Notes: generated by a model not told the origin, from the sequence alone. A DNA stretch of 64,000 nucleotides from Hoeflea_A sp040932035 (GCF_040932035.1 NZ_JBFRBB010000003.1:186001-250000), one strand, 5' to 3'. Numbered from the stretch's first letter, positions 52,661 to 61,358 are shown. Numbers and translations are program-made.

Positions 52661-53563
52661 TTACTGGGAAACCGTCTGCAGGGCACTGGCGCGTTCGAGC
52701 GCCGCCTTGCGAACGGCATTCTGGACCTTTTCGAATGCGCGCACTTCGATCTGGCGCACTCGCTCGCGGCTGATGTCAAACTCGCCGGACAGTTCTTCAA
52801 GTGTCAGCGGGTTTTCCGATAGCCTGCGTGCTTCGAAAATCCGCTTTTCCCGGTCGTTGAGGACATCCATTGCAGAGGCTAGCATTGCGCGCCTGTTTTC
52901 AAGCTCATCCTGCTGAATCAGCAATGTTTCCTGATCGTCGCTGTCGTCGACGAGCCAATCCTGCCACTGGCCGGACTCGCCTTCGGCTGCCTTTATCGGG
53001 GCATTCAGCGACGCATCGCCCGAAAGGCGGCGGTTCATCGAGACAACCTCTTCCTCGCTGACATTCAGCTTGGTGGCGATTTCCGATACCTGGTCAGGCC
53101 TCAGATCGCCTTCTTCGAGCGCCTGGATCTTGCCTTTGAGCTTGCGCAGGTTGAAGAACAGGCGCTTCTGGTTGGCGGTTGTGCCCATTTTAACGAGTGA
53201 CCATGAGCGCAGGATATATTCCTGGATGGAGGCCTTGATCCACCACATGGCGTAGGTTGCCAGGCGGAATCCTCTTTCCGGGTCGAATTTCTTCACGGCC
53301 TGCATGAGGCCGACATTGCCTTCTGAAATGACTTCGCCAATGGGCAGGCCGTAGCCGCGGTAACCCATCGCGATTTTTGCGACGAGGCGAAGGTGACTCG
53401 TGACCAGCTTGTGGGCTGCGCCCGTGTCTTCATGTTCGTGATAGCGTTTCGCCAGCATGTATTCCTGCTGAGGCTCCAGCATGGGAAAACGGCGAATTTC
53501 TTCGAGATATCGGTTAAGACCGCCTTCTCCGGCGGTTACAGTCGGTAAGGTGTTTCGGGCCAT
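52661..53563 (-). CDS. rpoH: Heat-shock sigma factor RpoH (sigma-32)
   Basis: The 300-residue sigma factor has region 2 (KLVTSHLRLVAKIAMGYRGYGLP, FDPERGFRLATYAMWWIKA), the RpoH box (NQKRLFFNLRK) and region 4 helix-turn-helix (LEELSGEFDISRERVRQIE). It directs transcription of chaperone and protease genes, including ftsH in many bacteria. Alphaproteobacteria often carry two rpoH copies; which paralogue this is cannot be told. A perfect palindrome lies 124 bases upstream of its start. Confidence 0.95.
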   Translation of the reverse strand: MARNTLPTVTAGEGGLNRYLEEIRRFPMLEPQQEYMLAKRYHEHEDTGAAHKLVTSHLRLVAKIAMGYRGYGLPIGEVISEGNVGLMQAVKKFDPERGFRLATYAMWWIKASIQEYILRSWSLVKMGTTANQKRLFFNLRKLKGKIQALEEGDLRPDQVSEIATKLNVSEEEVVSMNRRLSGDASLNAPIKAAEGESGQWQDWLVDDSDDQETLLIQQDELENRRAMLASAMDVLNDREKRIFEARRLSENPLTLEELSGEFDISRERVRQIEVRAFEKVQNAVRKAALERASALQTVSQ

Positions 53564-53686
53564 GACAGCACCCCCCTTTCAATTTGTTTGAGGCTCCCTC
53601 TTGGAGGCAAGCCCGCTATGCCCCTTGTCTTCCAGGCATATACTAGTCTCAAATAGTCACGAATAATGGCGATATCAAGCCAGTAC

Positions 53687-53725
53687 CGCATAAATCGATT
53701 TATGCGCCTGTTTTCAGGCGGTTTT
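53687..53725. promoter_or_regulatory. Perfect 20-base palindrome and hairpin in the rpoH upstream gap
   Basis: Bases 53687-53706 form a perfect 20-base palindrome centred on ATCGAT (core CATAAATCGATTTATG). It overlaps a second hairpin, CGCCTG/CAGGCG (53705-53720, TTTT loop), which is followed by GTTTT on the plus strand. The 217-base gap separates rluD from rpoH on the minus strand. It could be an operator for rpoH, or part of a terminator for rluD. Confidence 0.55.
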
Positions 53726-53780
53726 CCGGCAAAATCGGAAATTTCAGCGCCCGTGGAGGAGCGCCTGCGGACTATAGGCG

Positions 53781-54809
53781 TTAAAGCGTTGAAAAAGCGG
53801 TAATAATTTTGCTCATATCCTCCGGAATCGGCGCCTCGAAACGCAATGTGCGGCCATCCCGAGGATGTTCAATCTGCAGTAGATAGGCATGCAGTGCCTG
53901 CCGGTGAAGTTGTTTCACGGCGGTGCCGGCCGGTTCGGGCAGGATATTGACCTTGGTTTTGAACGCAGAGCTATATTCCGGGTCGCCGATCAGCGGATGG
54001 CCGATATGTTCCATGTGGACGCGGATCTGGTGGGTGCGCCCGGTTTCAAGCCGGCATTCGACCAGCGATGCCAGGGCACCGGACCCATCTGTTTCACCGT
54101 ATCGCTCGCGCACCTGAAAATGGGTGACTGCGTGACGGGTATCGGCGGTATCGCCGGTTCGAACCGCTCTTTTGGTGCGGTCGGCGCCGGCGCGGCCAAG
54201 CGGGGCGTCGATTGTGCCCTTCAGCTGCGCCGGGCGCCCCCATACAAGTGCAAGATAGGCGCGTTGCAGTGGCCCCGTGCGGCCATGATCCGCAAACTGG
54301 TCGGACAGATGGCGATGGGCAAAGTCATTTTTTGCCACGACCATCACACCGCTGGTGTTCTTGTCGAGACGGTGCACGATGCCTGGGCGCTTGACGCCGC
54401 CGATACCGGATAATGTCGAGCCGCAATGATAGAGCAGCGCATTCACCAGGGTTCCGGACCAGTTTCCGGCACCCGGATGCACGACGAGCCCCGCGGGCTT
54501 TGCTATGACAATGAGATCGTCATCCTCAAATAGAAAGTCGAGCGGAATGTCCTCTGCCTGCGGCTCTGCTTCCTCCGCTTCGGGCACAGTGATCTCAACC
54601 CGGTCACCCGGCGCAATTTTGTGCTTTGCCTCGTGAACCGGACTGCCGTTCACATTTACCACACCATCCCTGATCAGCGACTGGATGCGGTTGCGCGAAA
54701 TCTGACCGCTCAATGCGGCCGCAATCCACGCATCGAGGCGGCCTGAAGCATCGTCATCTGCAGTGAGCACTTTCTTCTCGCCCGCTGCTTGGGTAAAGGG
54801 TTCAGTCAT
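53781..54809 (-). CDS. rluD: RluD-type 23S rRNA pseudouridine synthase
   Basis: The 342-residue enzyme has an S4 RNA-binding domain (about 20-80, GRLDAWIAAAL and INRIQSLI-like helix) and the catalytic motif VHRLDKNTSGVMVVAK, with the essential Asp. The family makes pseudouridines in helix 69 of 23S rRNA. RluC or RluD identity is judged from overall form only. It is divergent from the DUF6476 gene and upstream of rpoH on the same strand. Confidence 0.88.
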   Translation of the reverse strand: MTEPFTQAAGEKKVLTADDDASGRLDAWIAAALSGQISRNRIQSLIRDGVVNVNGSPVHEAKHKIAPGDRVEITVPEAEEAEPQAEDIPLDFLFEDDDLIVIAKPAGLVVHPGAGNWSGTLVNALLYHCGSTLSGIGGVKRPGIVHRLDKNTSGVMVVAKNDFAHRHLSDQFADHGRTGPLQRAYLALVWGRPAQLKGTIDAPLGRAGADRTKRAVRTGDTADTRHAVTHFQVRERYGETDGSGALASLVECRLETGRTHQIRVHMEHIGHPLIGDPEYSSAFKTKVNILPEPAGTAVKQLHRQALHAYLLQIEHPRDGRTLRFEAPIPEDMSKIITAFSTL

Positions 54810-54841
54810 GAAACTGCAATCCGCTCGAAATAGGGGTCATA

Positions 54842-55222
54842 ATGTCTAAGGTGGAACTGGACCAGGAAGAGGAAAAACCGCTCGATCCTGAAATGGAGAA
54901 GGTGCGGCGCAAGATGGTTCGGCTTCTGGTCGTTTCCATCGGCATTATGATTTTGGGTGTTATGGCGGTCCTTGCGAGTGTTGTCTACAAGGTCGTCGAA
55001 CCCGGTGAAGAGCAACCGGCAGCAATGGCTGATACATTTTCAGTGCCGTCCGGCGCGCCGCTGCAGATGGCGGCCACGCTGCCAGCCGGCTTCACGGTTG
55101 AGACTGTGGCTCTCGACGGCTCACGGGTGCTGTTTTACGGGCGCTTGGCTGATGGTTCCAGCAGAGCGATCGTTCTGGATTATTCAACCGGCAACATCAT
55201 TGCGGAAATCGATTTGAAATGA
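54842..55222 (+). CDS. DUF6476-like small membrane protein
   Basis: The 126-residue protein has a charged cytoplasmic start, one membrane helix (about 27-50, LLVVSIGIMILGVMAVLASVVY) and a periplasmic beta-rich tail. It is conserved next to RNA methyltransferase genes in Hyphomicrobiales; function unknown. Its stop overlaps the methyltransferase start by four bases (ATGA), so the two are cotranslated. Confidence 0.82.
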   Translation: MSKVELDQEEEKPLDPEMEKVRRKMVRLLVVSIGIMILGVMAVLASVVYKVVEPGEEQPAAMADTFSVPSGAPLQMAATLPAGFTVETVALDGSRVLFYGRLADGSSRAIVLDYSTGNIIAEIDLK

Positions 55223-56046
55223 CGATTTCGCCTGACCGCCTGATCCAAATTTCGGATGCGGACGATGACCGCATTGCGGATTTCCGCAAAATCCGGGAGC
55301 GCGATCTCGTCGGGCGCGAGGGGCGGTTTATTGCCGAGGGGACCGTGGTGCTTCGCATGCTGGCGCGTTCAAGTACATTCGAGGCCGAAAAAATTCTGCT
55401 GCTGGAAAACCGCGTTGATGGCGTTGCCGATCTCCTGGAGGAATTCGGAACCGACGTACCGATCATGGTTTGCAGCCGCGGGGTGATCGATGCCGTTGCC
55501 GGATTTCCGATGCATCGCGGCGTGCTGGCCGTTGGCAGGGCCCACAAACCGCCTGGCCTGCATGAAGCCGTCGACGGTCTTGGGGAGGATGCGCTTGTGC
55601 TCGTATGCAATGCGATTTCCAATCACGACAATCTGGGCGGCCTGTTGCGCAATGCGGCGGCATTCTCGGTCGACCTCGTGTGCCTCGACGCACAGTGCTG
55701 TGATCCGCTCTACCGCAAATCCATCCGTGTATCGGTCGGTACGGCACTCACCGTTCCCTATGCCCGTGAAGGCAATATCGAGGAGATCGTTCGCGTGCTT
55801 GACGGGGCGGGTTTTGACATTCTGGCGCTGTCACCCGAAGGTCGCGTGCCGATACAGCAGGTTCAGCCCGCGCGGCGTACGGCGTTGCTGGTCGGAACGG
55901 AAGGTGAGGGGCTTCCCAAACCGCTGTTGGAAAAGCTCAATACGGTGCGTATTCCGCAGGCTGGTGACCTCGACAGCCTCAATGTCGCGACGGCAGCCGG
56001 TATAGCCCTGTTTTGCGCAGCAAGCGCACAGGGGCGAGTGGATTAG
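55219..56046 (+). CDS. SpoU/TrmH-family RNA 2-prime-O-methyltransferase
   Basis: The 275-residue enzyme has an N-terminal substrate-binding domain and a C-terminal knotted SPOUT domain. Motif 1 is NHDNLGGLLRNAAAF, motif 2 LVGTEGEGLPK and motif 3 IPQAGDLDSLNVATAAGIALF. It methylates ribose in rRNA or tRNA using SAM; the exact site is unknown. Coupled to DUF6476 upstream; its end overlaps the end of the convergent coiled-coil gene by four bases. Confidence 0.93.
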   Translation: MTISPDRLIQISDADDDRIADFRKIRERDLVGREGRFIAEGTVVLRMLARSSTFEAEKILLLENRVDGVADLLEEFGTDVPIMVCSRGVIDAVAGFPMHRGVLAVGRAHKPPGLHEAVDGLGEDALVLVCNAISNHDNLGGLLRNAAAFSVDLVCLDAQCCDPLYRKSIRVSVGTALTVPYAREGNIEEIVRVLDGAGFDILALSPEGRVPIQQVQPARRTALLVGTEGEGLPKPLLEKLNTVRIPQAGDLDSLNVATAAGIALFCAASAQGRVD

Positions 56047-58121
56047 CTCTCAAGCTCCGACTTGGCGCGACTTGCGAGGCTAAGGCGTTCGGAAGCGGTT
56101 TGCCGCTTAGCGCCGGCATCTGAAATGATCTTGTGAATGGGAGACGATTTTCCCTCACGCTGGCCCGACAGGCCGACGACGGCGGCCGCTATGGCGGCGA
56201 TCTCTTCCCGCATGCCGGGATCGGCGCTTGAATCGCTTGTGTTTTTCAGCTTGTCGACAAGTGCTGTGTGGCGCTGGCGAAGATCTTCCATTCGTCCCCT
56301 GACTGCGCCGTTCAGGTCTCTTTTGGCCGGGTCGGCCTGCTGAGGAACCTGCTGTTCGGCGCCGTTGCTGTGCCTTGCAGAATCGTTGCGGTGCAATTTG
56401 CTGATTTCGTTGCGCATCTTTTTCAGCTGCTCTTTGAACTGTACCGATGTCGCGTGGCTCTGTTGGAGTTCGGTTTTCAATGTGTCAATCTGGTCTTCAA
56501 GTTCGGTGCCGCGCTTTTCGGCGGAGCTTCGAACCTTGTCCTTTTCAGCCTTGGCCCTGTGCAGCGCGTTCTCATGCGCGGAGACTTCGCCGAGCGCATC
56601 TTCCAGTTGACGGCCTCTTGCTGCCAGTTCCTGTTCCTTAGCCTTGAGCGCGGATTTGAAGTTCGTGGACTGCTCGCGTTCCTGGTTCAGGTGCTGTTCA
56701 AGTGTGCTGGCCAGCGTTGTTGCGGTCTTGATTTCCTTGTGCAACTGCTTGCTTTCCGCCTTGAGCTCGCTGAGCTTTTCGCGGCTTGCGCGTTCAGCGG
56801 TTCGGCTCTTTTCCAGAGCCGCCTTGGTGTTTTCGACGCGGCCGGCAAGGGCTTCTCCATAGCGCTGGGCTTTTCTCAGCTCCTGCAGGCTTACGCGGTT
56901 TGCCTCGTTTGCTTCGCGAAGCTGCTGGCGGTGCTCCTCGATTTGCTCATTGGCCTGGGCGATCTGCTTGATCCGATCTTCAAGCAGCGACTGCCTTGCC
57001 GTCAGCTCGATGCGCGTGGCCTGGTGGTCCTTTTGTTCCTGCTGCATGTCCTGTTCGAGTGAGCGGGTGTTTTGGGCTGCGACCTCTATTTCGCGCTCAA
57101 GGCGTTTGCGCTCAAGGTTCAGTGACTCGATTTCGATACCGAGCTGACGCCGCTGCTCTTCCATTTCGTCGCGGGCCTGTACCAGCTGTGTTTCGCGATC
57201 TGCCAGTGAAGACTGGACTGCCGCAAGTTCGGTGCGGGTCGCGTCATGTTCCTGCTGTTCCTGTTGAAGGCTCTTTTCAAGATCCCGGGCCGTTGCGGCT
57301 GCCGCTTCGATGTCACCGAGCAGCTTGTCGCGTTCCTGAAGATGCGATTTGATTTCGGTGTCCAGTTGGGCCTTTTGCTGCTCGATCTGATCGAATGTCT
57401 GTTCAAGAAGCGCTTCACGATCGGCAAGTGTTGACTGCACGGTCGCAAGCTCGATGCGGGCCTGGTTGTGGCTTTCCTGCTCCTTGTGCAGGTTCTGTTC
57501 CATCGACTGCGCTGCTTCAGCCACCGTTTCTATGTCGTTCAGGAGCTGATCCCGCTGCATATTGACCGAATCGAGCTGCGCCCTCAGGCTTTCCGCTTCG
57601 GCGCTGTTGGCGGCCAGATCGATCCTCATGCTTTCGACCTCGGTGGAGATCGTCATCAGATCGTTGTGCAGGCGCGCCAGTTCGGTGTTGTCATGCGTCT
57701 TGATCCGCTCGTATTGACGCACGGTGTCGGACAGTTTTTCTATCAGCTGCTGCTTTTTTCGGCCTTCGGATCTCAGATCACCGGCCTGGTTTACCAGTTC
57801 CTCGATCTGCTGATCCGCGAGCTTCTTTTCACCGGAAAGCTCTGCAATGTCGGATTGCAGCTTGTCGGCCTTGATGTTGCTCTCGGCGGCCTGCTCGCGC
57901 TCACTCTTGAGCTGCGACGTCAGTTTGGCTGTTTCGCTTGCAAAGCCGGCGCGCATCAGATCCGCCTTGCCTTTGATTTCGGCATGACTCAGCGGCACCG
58001 TGGCCTCAATGCGCTTTTCGGTCAGTTTGACGATCCTGCCATATATCGCCGGCGTAACCAGCATGGCTAATATGGCCGCCGCCAGAAACCCCAAAGCGAA
58101 TATGAGAAGAAACTCAATCAC
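56043..58121 (-). CDS. Large membrane-anchored coiled-coil protein with 74-residue repeats
   Basis: The 692-residue protein starts at GTG with one membrane helix (about 3-25). About 570 residues of uninterrupted Glu/Gln/Lys/Arg-rich coiled coil follow (about 60-600), then a basic low-complexity end. Residues 222-295 and 296-369 are near-identical tandem repeats of exactly 74 residues, with partial copies on either side. It could be a structural, spacer-like cell-envelope or chromosome-organising protein; I do not recognise a family. No ATPase or SMC head domains are present. Confidence 0.82.
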   Translation of the reverse strand: MIEFLLIFALGFLAAAILAMLVTPAIYGRIVKLTEKRIEATVPLSHAEIKGKADLMRAGFASETAKLTSQLKSEREQAAESNIKADKLQSDIAELSGEKKLADQQIEELVNQAGDLRSEGRKKQQLIEKLSDTVRQYERIKTHDNTELARLHNDLMTISTEVESMRIDLAANSAEAESLRAQLDSVNMQRDQLLNDIETVAEAAQSMEQNLHKEQESHNQARIELATVQSTLADREALLEQTFDQIEQQKAQLDTEIKSHLQERDKLLGDIEAAAATARDLEKSLQQEQQEHDATRTELAAVQSSLADRETQLVQARDEMEEQRRQLGIEIESLNLERKRLEREIEVAAQNTRSLEQDMQQEQKDHQATRIELTARQSLLEDRIKQIAQANEQIEEHRQQLREANEANRVSLQELRKAQRYGEALAGRVENTKAALEKSRTAERASREKLSELKAESKQLHKEIKTATTLASTLEQHLNQEREQSTNFKSALKAKEQELAARGRQLEDALGEVSAHENALHRAKAEKDKVRSSAEKRGTELEDQIDTLKTELQQSHATSVQFKEQLKKMRNEISKLHRNDSARHSNGAEQQVPQQADPAKRDLNGAVRGRMEDLRQRHTALVDKLKNTSDSSADPGMREEIAAIAAAVVGLSGQREGKSSPIHKIISDAGAKRQTASERLSLASRAKSELES
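57015..57458 (-). repeat. Two tandem 222-base coding repeats in the coiled-coil gene
   Basis: Protein copies begin at RIELATVQS (residue 222) and RTELAAVQS (residue 296); a third, partial copy begins at RIELTARQS (residue 370). The spacing is exactly 74 residues, and copies keep the same heptad register, as expected from in-frame duplication. Confidence 0.85.
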
Positions 58122-58291
58122 CCTATGCGTCCGCGAATTCCATTGCGCTCATTGTAGCAGGCAAGTCCCCAACCTGATAACAGGCAAATCCCAGTCCTGC
58201 ATTAAGCATGGTAACAACAAAGGGTAAAGAGTATGTGGCCACTTGCTGCGGTCACACTTGGTTCATCGCCGGGACACAATTTTTGACAATT

Positions 58292-58310
58292 ATCCTTGCA
58301 GAACAAGGAT
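58292..58310 (-). terminator. Weak hairpin at the end of eipA
   Basis: The 7-bp stem ATCCTTG/CAAGGAT (loop of five) overlaps the eipA stop codon on the minus strand. Only a poor U-rich stretch follows, so it is a tentative terminator. The rest of the 188-base gap (58122-58309) holds nothing I recognise. Confidence 0.4.
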
Positions 58311-58909
58311 CAGAACGGGTTCCACGTGGGTCGGGGCGTCATTTTTAGATACCCGATATTGACACCGATCCGCGCGCCTATGCCGGTGCGGATGGGTACG
58401 ACAACCACATTGCCGCCCTGGAGCACAGTCATTCCTGCGCCGGCAACGGCATAGGCCTGTCCGCTGACGCCCGCAAACCGGCCATAGATTTCCCGGGTGC
58501 TCTGAAGGTCGTAGACCAGCATCATGACGCGGCTTCCCTGACCACCATAGTCAAAGCCGAGTGACGGTCCCTGCCAGAAAACCGGATGCTCGCCGGCATT
58601 TTTCGTATAAAGCTGGCCTTCGCCATAGGTCAGGCCGCCGACGAACGCACCGGAAGCTTCCTCGCCCAGAACGTAGCCGTTGGGCAGGCCATAACGTTCG
58701 AAGGCCTGCTCCACAACCCTGGCGAGACCATCCGTTGCCTGACCGAAATACTGGTGCCCCTCGTCGATCATCTCCTGCATGGTGTAGTGTTCCGGACCGG
58801 CCGGCTGAGACTGCTGTGCAGACGCCTGGGAATGGCCGGCCGCGATCAGCAGGGCCATAGCCAGGACCGACTTGATCGCCGCCGTGAAAACGCTTTGCGA
58901 GCGGTTCAT
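58310..58909 (-). CDS. eipA: EipA-type periplasmic envelope integrity protein (DUF1134)
   Basis: The 199-residue protein has a signal peptide (ALLIAAGHSQASA) and a DUF1134 body with GYVLGEEASGAFVGGLTYGEG and GFDYGGQGSRVMMLVYDL. Brucella EipA, in the same position beside chpT and ctrA, supports envelope stress resistance and is directly activated by CtrA. ATG 58909 was chosen for GGAG upstream and a normal signal peptide. A one-mismatch CtrA box lies about 75-90 bases upstream. Confidence 0.88.
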   Translation of the reverse strand: MNRSQSVFTAAIKSVLAMALLIAAGHSQASAQQSQPAGPEHYTMQEMIDEGHQYFGQATDGLARVVEQAFERYGLPNGYVLGEEASGAFVGGLTYGEGQLYTKNAGEHPVFWQGPSLGFDYGGQGSRVMMLVYDLQSTREIYGRFAGVSGQAYAVAGAGMTVLQGGNVVVVPIRTGIGARIGVNIGYLKMTPRPTWNPF

Positions 58910-58982
58910 CTCGTAACTCCGTGTTGGCATGATCAGCATTATCGCGATGCTCATACAGAATCGCTATAATCAGGGCAGGACG

Positions 58983-58998
58983 TTAACAGTCGGTTTAC
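58983..58998 (-). promoter_or_regulatory. CtrA-like box between eipA and chpT
   Basis: TTAA (58983-58986), seven bases, TTTAC (58994-58998): one mismatch to the CtrA consensus. It lies 74-89 bases before eipA and about 100 before chpT. CtrA control of eipA is established in Brucella; the same arrangement here supports the call. Confidence 0.6.
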
Positions 58999-59094
58999 CA
59001 AATGTGGTGTCTTTGTGGCGCATATTGGATTAATGATGTAGCAACGATCCGAATTTCGGGCCCAAGGCCTTGCATGATGCAAAAGGAGTGAAAC

Positions 59095-59730
59095 ATGGCT
59101 GCAAACCCCAATCTGACGCTTTCTGGGCCTGACCTGGCGGCGCTACTTTGCAGCCGGGTATGTCACGACGTTATTTCTCCGGTCGGAGCCATCAATAACG
59201 GGCTGGAATTGCTGGATGAGGGGGGCGCGGACGAAGACGCCATGGATCTGATAAGGGCCAGTGCACACAATGCATCGGTCCGTCTGAAATTCGCCCGGCT
59301 TGCATTCGGTGCATCGGGGTCGGTAGGTGCGTCGCTTGATACCGGCGAAGCGGAAAAGGCCGTTCAGGATTTTGCCAGCGCAGACAATAAAACTGAAATC
59401 GCCTGGCAGGGCCCGCGCGCCATAATCGCCAAAAACAAGGTCAAACTGCTTCTTAATCTTTTCCTGATCGCCTACGGATCGATCCCTCGGGGCGGAAACA
59501 TAGACATCGTTCTGGAAAACCTGGAGACGGAACCGAAATTCACTCTGACCGCACGAGGCAAGATGGTCCGCGTACCGCCGAAATTCCTGGAGATTTACAG
59601 CGGAGAAAGCAGCGAAGCGGTGGATGCACATTCGGTTCAACCCTATTACACCGTTCTGCTGGCCGATGAGGCGGGCATGACGATCAGTTCGACGGCGGGC
59701 GCCGATGAGGTCACTTTCACGGCGATCTGA
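59095..59730 (+). CDS. chpT: Histidine phosphotransferase ChpT
   Basis: The 211-residue protein has the phosphoacceptor His24 in CSRVCHDVISPVGAINNGLELL and a degenerate ATPase-like C-terminal domain. In the CckA-ChpT relay it passes phosphate from CckA to CtrA and CpdR. It is followed after 191 bases by a receiver gene and then ctrA in convergent orientation. CckA itself is outside the window. Confidence 0.93.
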   Translation: MAANPNLTLSGPDLAALLCSRVCHDVISPVGAINNGLELLDEGGADEDAMDLIRASAHNASVRLKFARLAFGASGSVGASLDTGEAEKAVQDFASADNKTEIAWQGPRAIIAKNKVKLLLNLFLIAYGSIPRGGNIDIVLENLETEPKFTLTARGKMVRVPPKFLEIYSGESSEAVDAHSVQPYYTVLLADEAGMTISSTAGADEVTFTAI

Positions 59731-59765
59731 CCAGGAAAAGATCATTTTCAACTTATGATAGTGCC

Positions 59766-59780
59766 TTAATCAGAAATTAA
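59766..59780 (+). promoter_or_regulatory. CtrA box upstream of the receiver-protein gene
   Basis: TTAA (59766-59769), seven bases, TTAA (59777-59780): a full CtrA dyad, lacking only the trailing C. It lies 142 bases before the receiver-protein ATG. A second, weaker site (CTAA-N7-TTAC) follows at 59790-59804. Confidence 0.7.
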
Positions 59781-59921
59781 GCGTATCTGCTAACCAAATC
59801 TTACGCTCTGCGACCTATCATTCCTTCATGACGGGGCACATGCCAAACGCCCACTCCGGTGTAATCGCAGCCGAATTTCGGTGATTTTATCGGAACGGGA
59901 CTGTTATGGGGAGTTACGACG

Positions 59922-60287
59922 ATGCAGCGGCTTATTTTGGTCGATAAATCGGTAATCATTCGCAAGGTAGCGAAGCGGATTCTGTCCGATCTTGGCTATC
60001 TGGTTTCGGAGGCTGATGACGCGGAAGCGGCGATGGCGATCTGCAAAGGCCGGCTTCCGGCGATCATGATCGTTGATGCCAGCCTGCCGGGCGCTACGGA
60101 TCTTATTGCAGATATCCGTAAGATTCCGGGCGGCGACGACGTCAAAATCTACTACTGTCTGGTCGAGGGCAAGCTGAAGCACATGATGCAGGGCAAACGT
60201 GCCGGTGCTGACGATTTTCTGCTGAAGCCTTTCGACAGGGATATTTTGACGAAAGTGTTTTCGAACCCGTCCAAGACAGCGGCCTGA
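59922..60287 (+). CDS. Single-domain response regulator between chpT and ctrA
   Basis: The 121-residue receiver domain has phosphoacceptor Asp52 (MIVDASLPG), conserved Lys near 102 (FLLKPFD) and a reduced acidic pocket near the N-terminus (LVDKS in place of the usual pair of acidic residues). It has no output domain, like CheY, DivK or CpdR, but is not clearly one of them by sequence. Its place beside chpT, ctrA and a CtrA box suggests a part in the CtrA relay. It cannot be assigned more exactly here. Confidence 0.82.
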   Translation: MQRLILVDKSVIIRKVAKRILSDLGYLVSEADDAEAAMAICKGRLPAIMIVDASLPGATDLIADIRKIPGGDDVKIYYCLVEGKLKHMMQGKRAGADDFLLKPFDRDILTKVFSNPSKTAA

Positions 60288-60656
60288 TCGCATCGGGCAC
60301 GCGTTGACTGTGCCAGATCCGCCTTGCCGCATGGCGAGGCGATACTCGGCCGGTTTCGCTAACATGCGCTGAATCAAGCCCTTTTCAGGTGAGCCGCAAC
60401 TGTGCGGCCGTTCCGTTATTGCATAACGGGAACGATGGTTTCCACATCGCTCCCGGCCGTTAAATCCCTTCACATTACAACACATTGCCCGATTTGCTGT
60501 GATTGCACCCGGCTCGGATCCGGTTTTCAGCGTGGAGCCAGCAGTAGGGTGTAGTGTATTTATTTGTCCTTCTTAGCAATGCAGACAAGGAAAACCCGCC
60601 GGAAGCATGTTGCTTCGGGCGGGCTGGGAAACTGTGCTGAATTGTTTCGAAGCGGA
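60288..60656. other. Convergent gap between the receiver gene and ctrA
   Basis: This 369-base stretch holds a hairpin CCGTTAT/ATAACGG (60413-60429), possibly the end of the receiver-gene transcript, and the strong ctrA terminator at 60591-60623. I see no gene in it. Confidence 0.6.
60591..60623 (-). terminator. Intrinsic terminator of ctrA
   Basis: On the minus strand a 12-bp stem with one internal mismatch (60612-60623 with 60595-60606, five-base loop) is followed by TTTT. It lies 34 bases after the ctrA stop. Confidence 0.88.
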
Positions 60657-61358
60657 TCAGGCGCTTTCGAGAATTTCGCTGTCTTCCGGTTCGCGCAGAA
60701 CATAACCGCGGCCCCACACCGTTTCGATGTAATTGCGGCCACCGGCGGCTGTCGCCAGTTTTTTGCGAAGCTTGCAGATGAATACGTCGATGATTTTCAA
60801 CTCGGGCTCGTCCATTCCGCCATAAAGGTGGTTGAGGAACATTTCCTTGGTAAGAGTAGTGCCCTTACGCAGGGAAAGCAGCTCCAGCATCTGGTATTCC
60901 TTGCCTGTCAGATGGACGCGCTGACCGCTAACTTCCACGGTTTTGGCATCCAGGTTGACCAGCAGGTCTCCGGTGGTGATGACCGATTGGGCATGTCCCT
61001 TGGAGCGACGCACGATAGCGTGAATGCGGGCAATCAGCTCGTCTTTGTGGAAGGGTTTGGTCATGTAGTCGTCGGCACCGAAACCCAGGCCCCTGACCTT
61101 GTCTTCAATACCCGCCATGCCCGAGAGAATAAGGATTGGTGTCTTTACTTTGGAAAGACGCAAGGTGCGCAGAACCTCATATCCGGACATATCCGGAAGG
61201 TTCAGGTCCAGCAATATGATGTCGTAATCATACAGCTTTCCCAGGTCCACACCCTCTTCACCGAGGTCGGTGGTGTATACGTTGAAGCTTTCAGACTTGA
61301 GCATCAACTCTATGCTCTGCGCCGTAGCGCTATCGTCCTCGATCAATAATACCCGCAT
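60657..61358 (-). CDS. ctrA: Cell-cycle master response regulator CtrA
   Basis: The 233-residue OmpR-type regulator has a receiver domain with Asp51 (LLDLNLPDMSGYE) and LSGMAGIEDKVRGLGFGADDYMTKPF. Its C-terminal winged helix (HLTGKEYQMLELLSLRKGTTLTKEMFLNHLYGG) is nearly invariant among alphaproteobacteria. It controls replication initiation, division, motility and envelope genes. ATG 61358 gives MRVLLIEDD. Its upstream region carries a half-site and three GANTC sites, suggesting autoregulation and methylation control. Confidence 0.97.
   Translation of the reverse strand: MRVLLIEDDSATAQSIELMLKSESFNVYTTDLGEEGVDLGKLYDYDIILLDLNLPDMSGYEVLRTLRLSKVKTPILILSGMAGIEDKVRGLGFGADDYMTKPFHKDELIARIHAIVRRSKGHAQSVITTGDLLVNLDAKTVEVSGQRVHLTGKEYQMLELLSLRKGTTLTKEMFLNHLYGGMDEPELKIIDVFICKLRKKLATAAGGRNYIETVWGRGYVLREPEDSEILESA

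Noticed and set aside
53705..53725. Plus-strand terminator before rluD
   Set aside because: Hairpin plus TTTT looks right, but no plus-strand gene lies upstream; both flanking genes are on the minus strand. It is treated as part of a regulatory palindrome instead.
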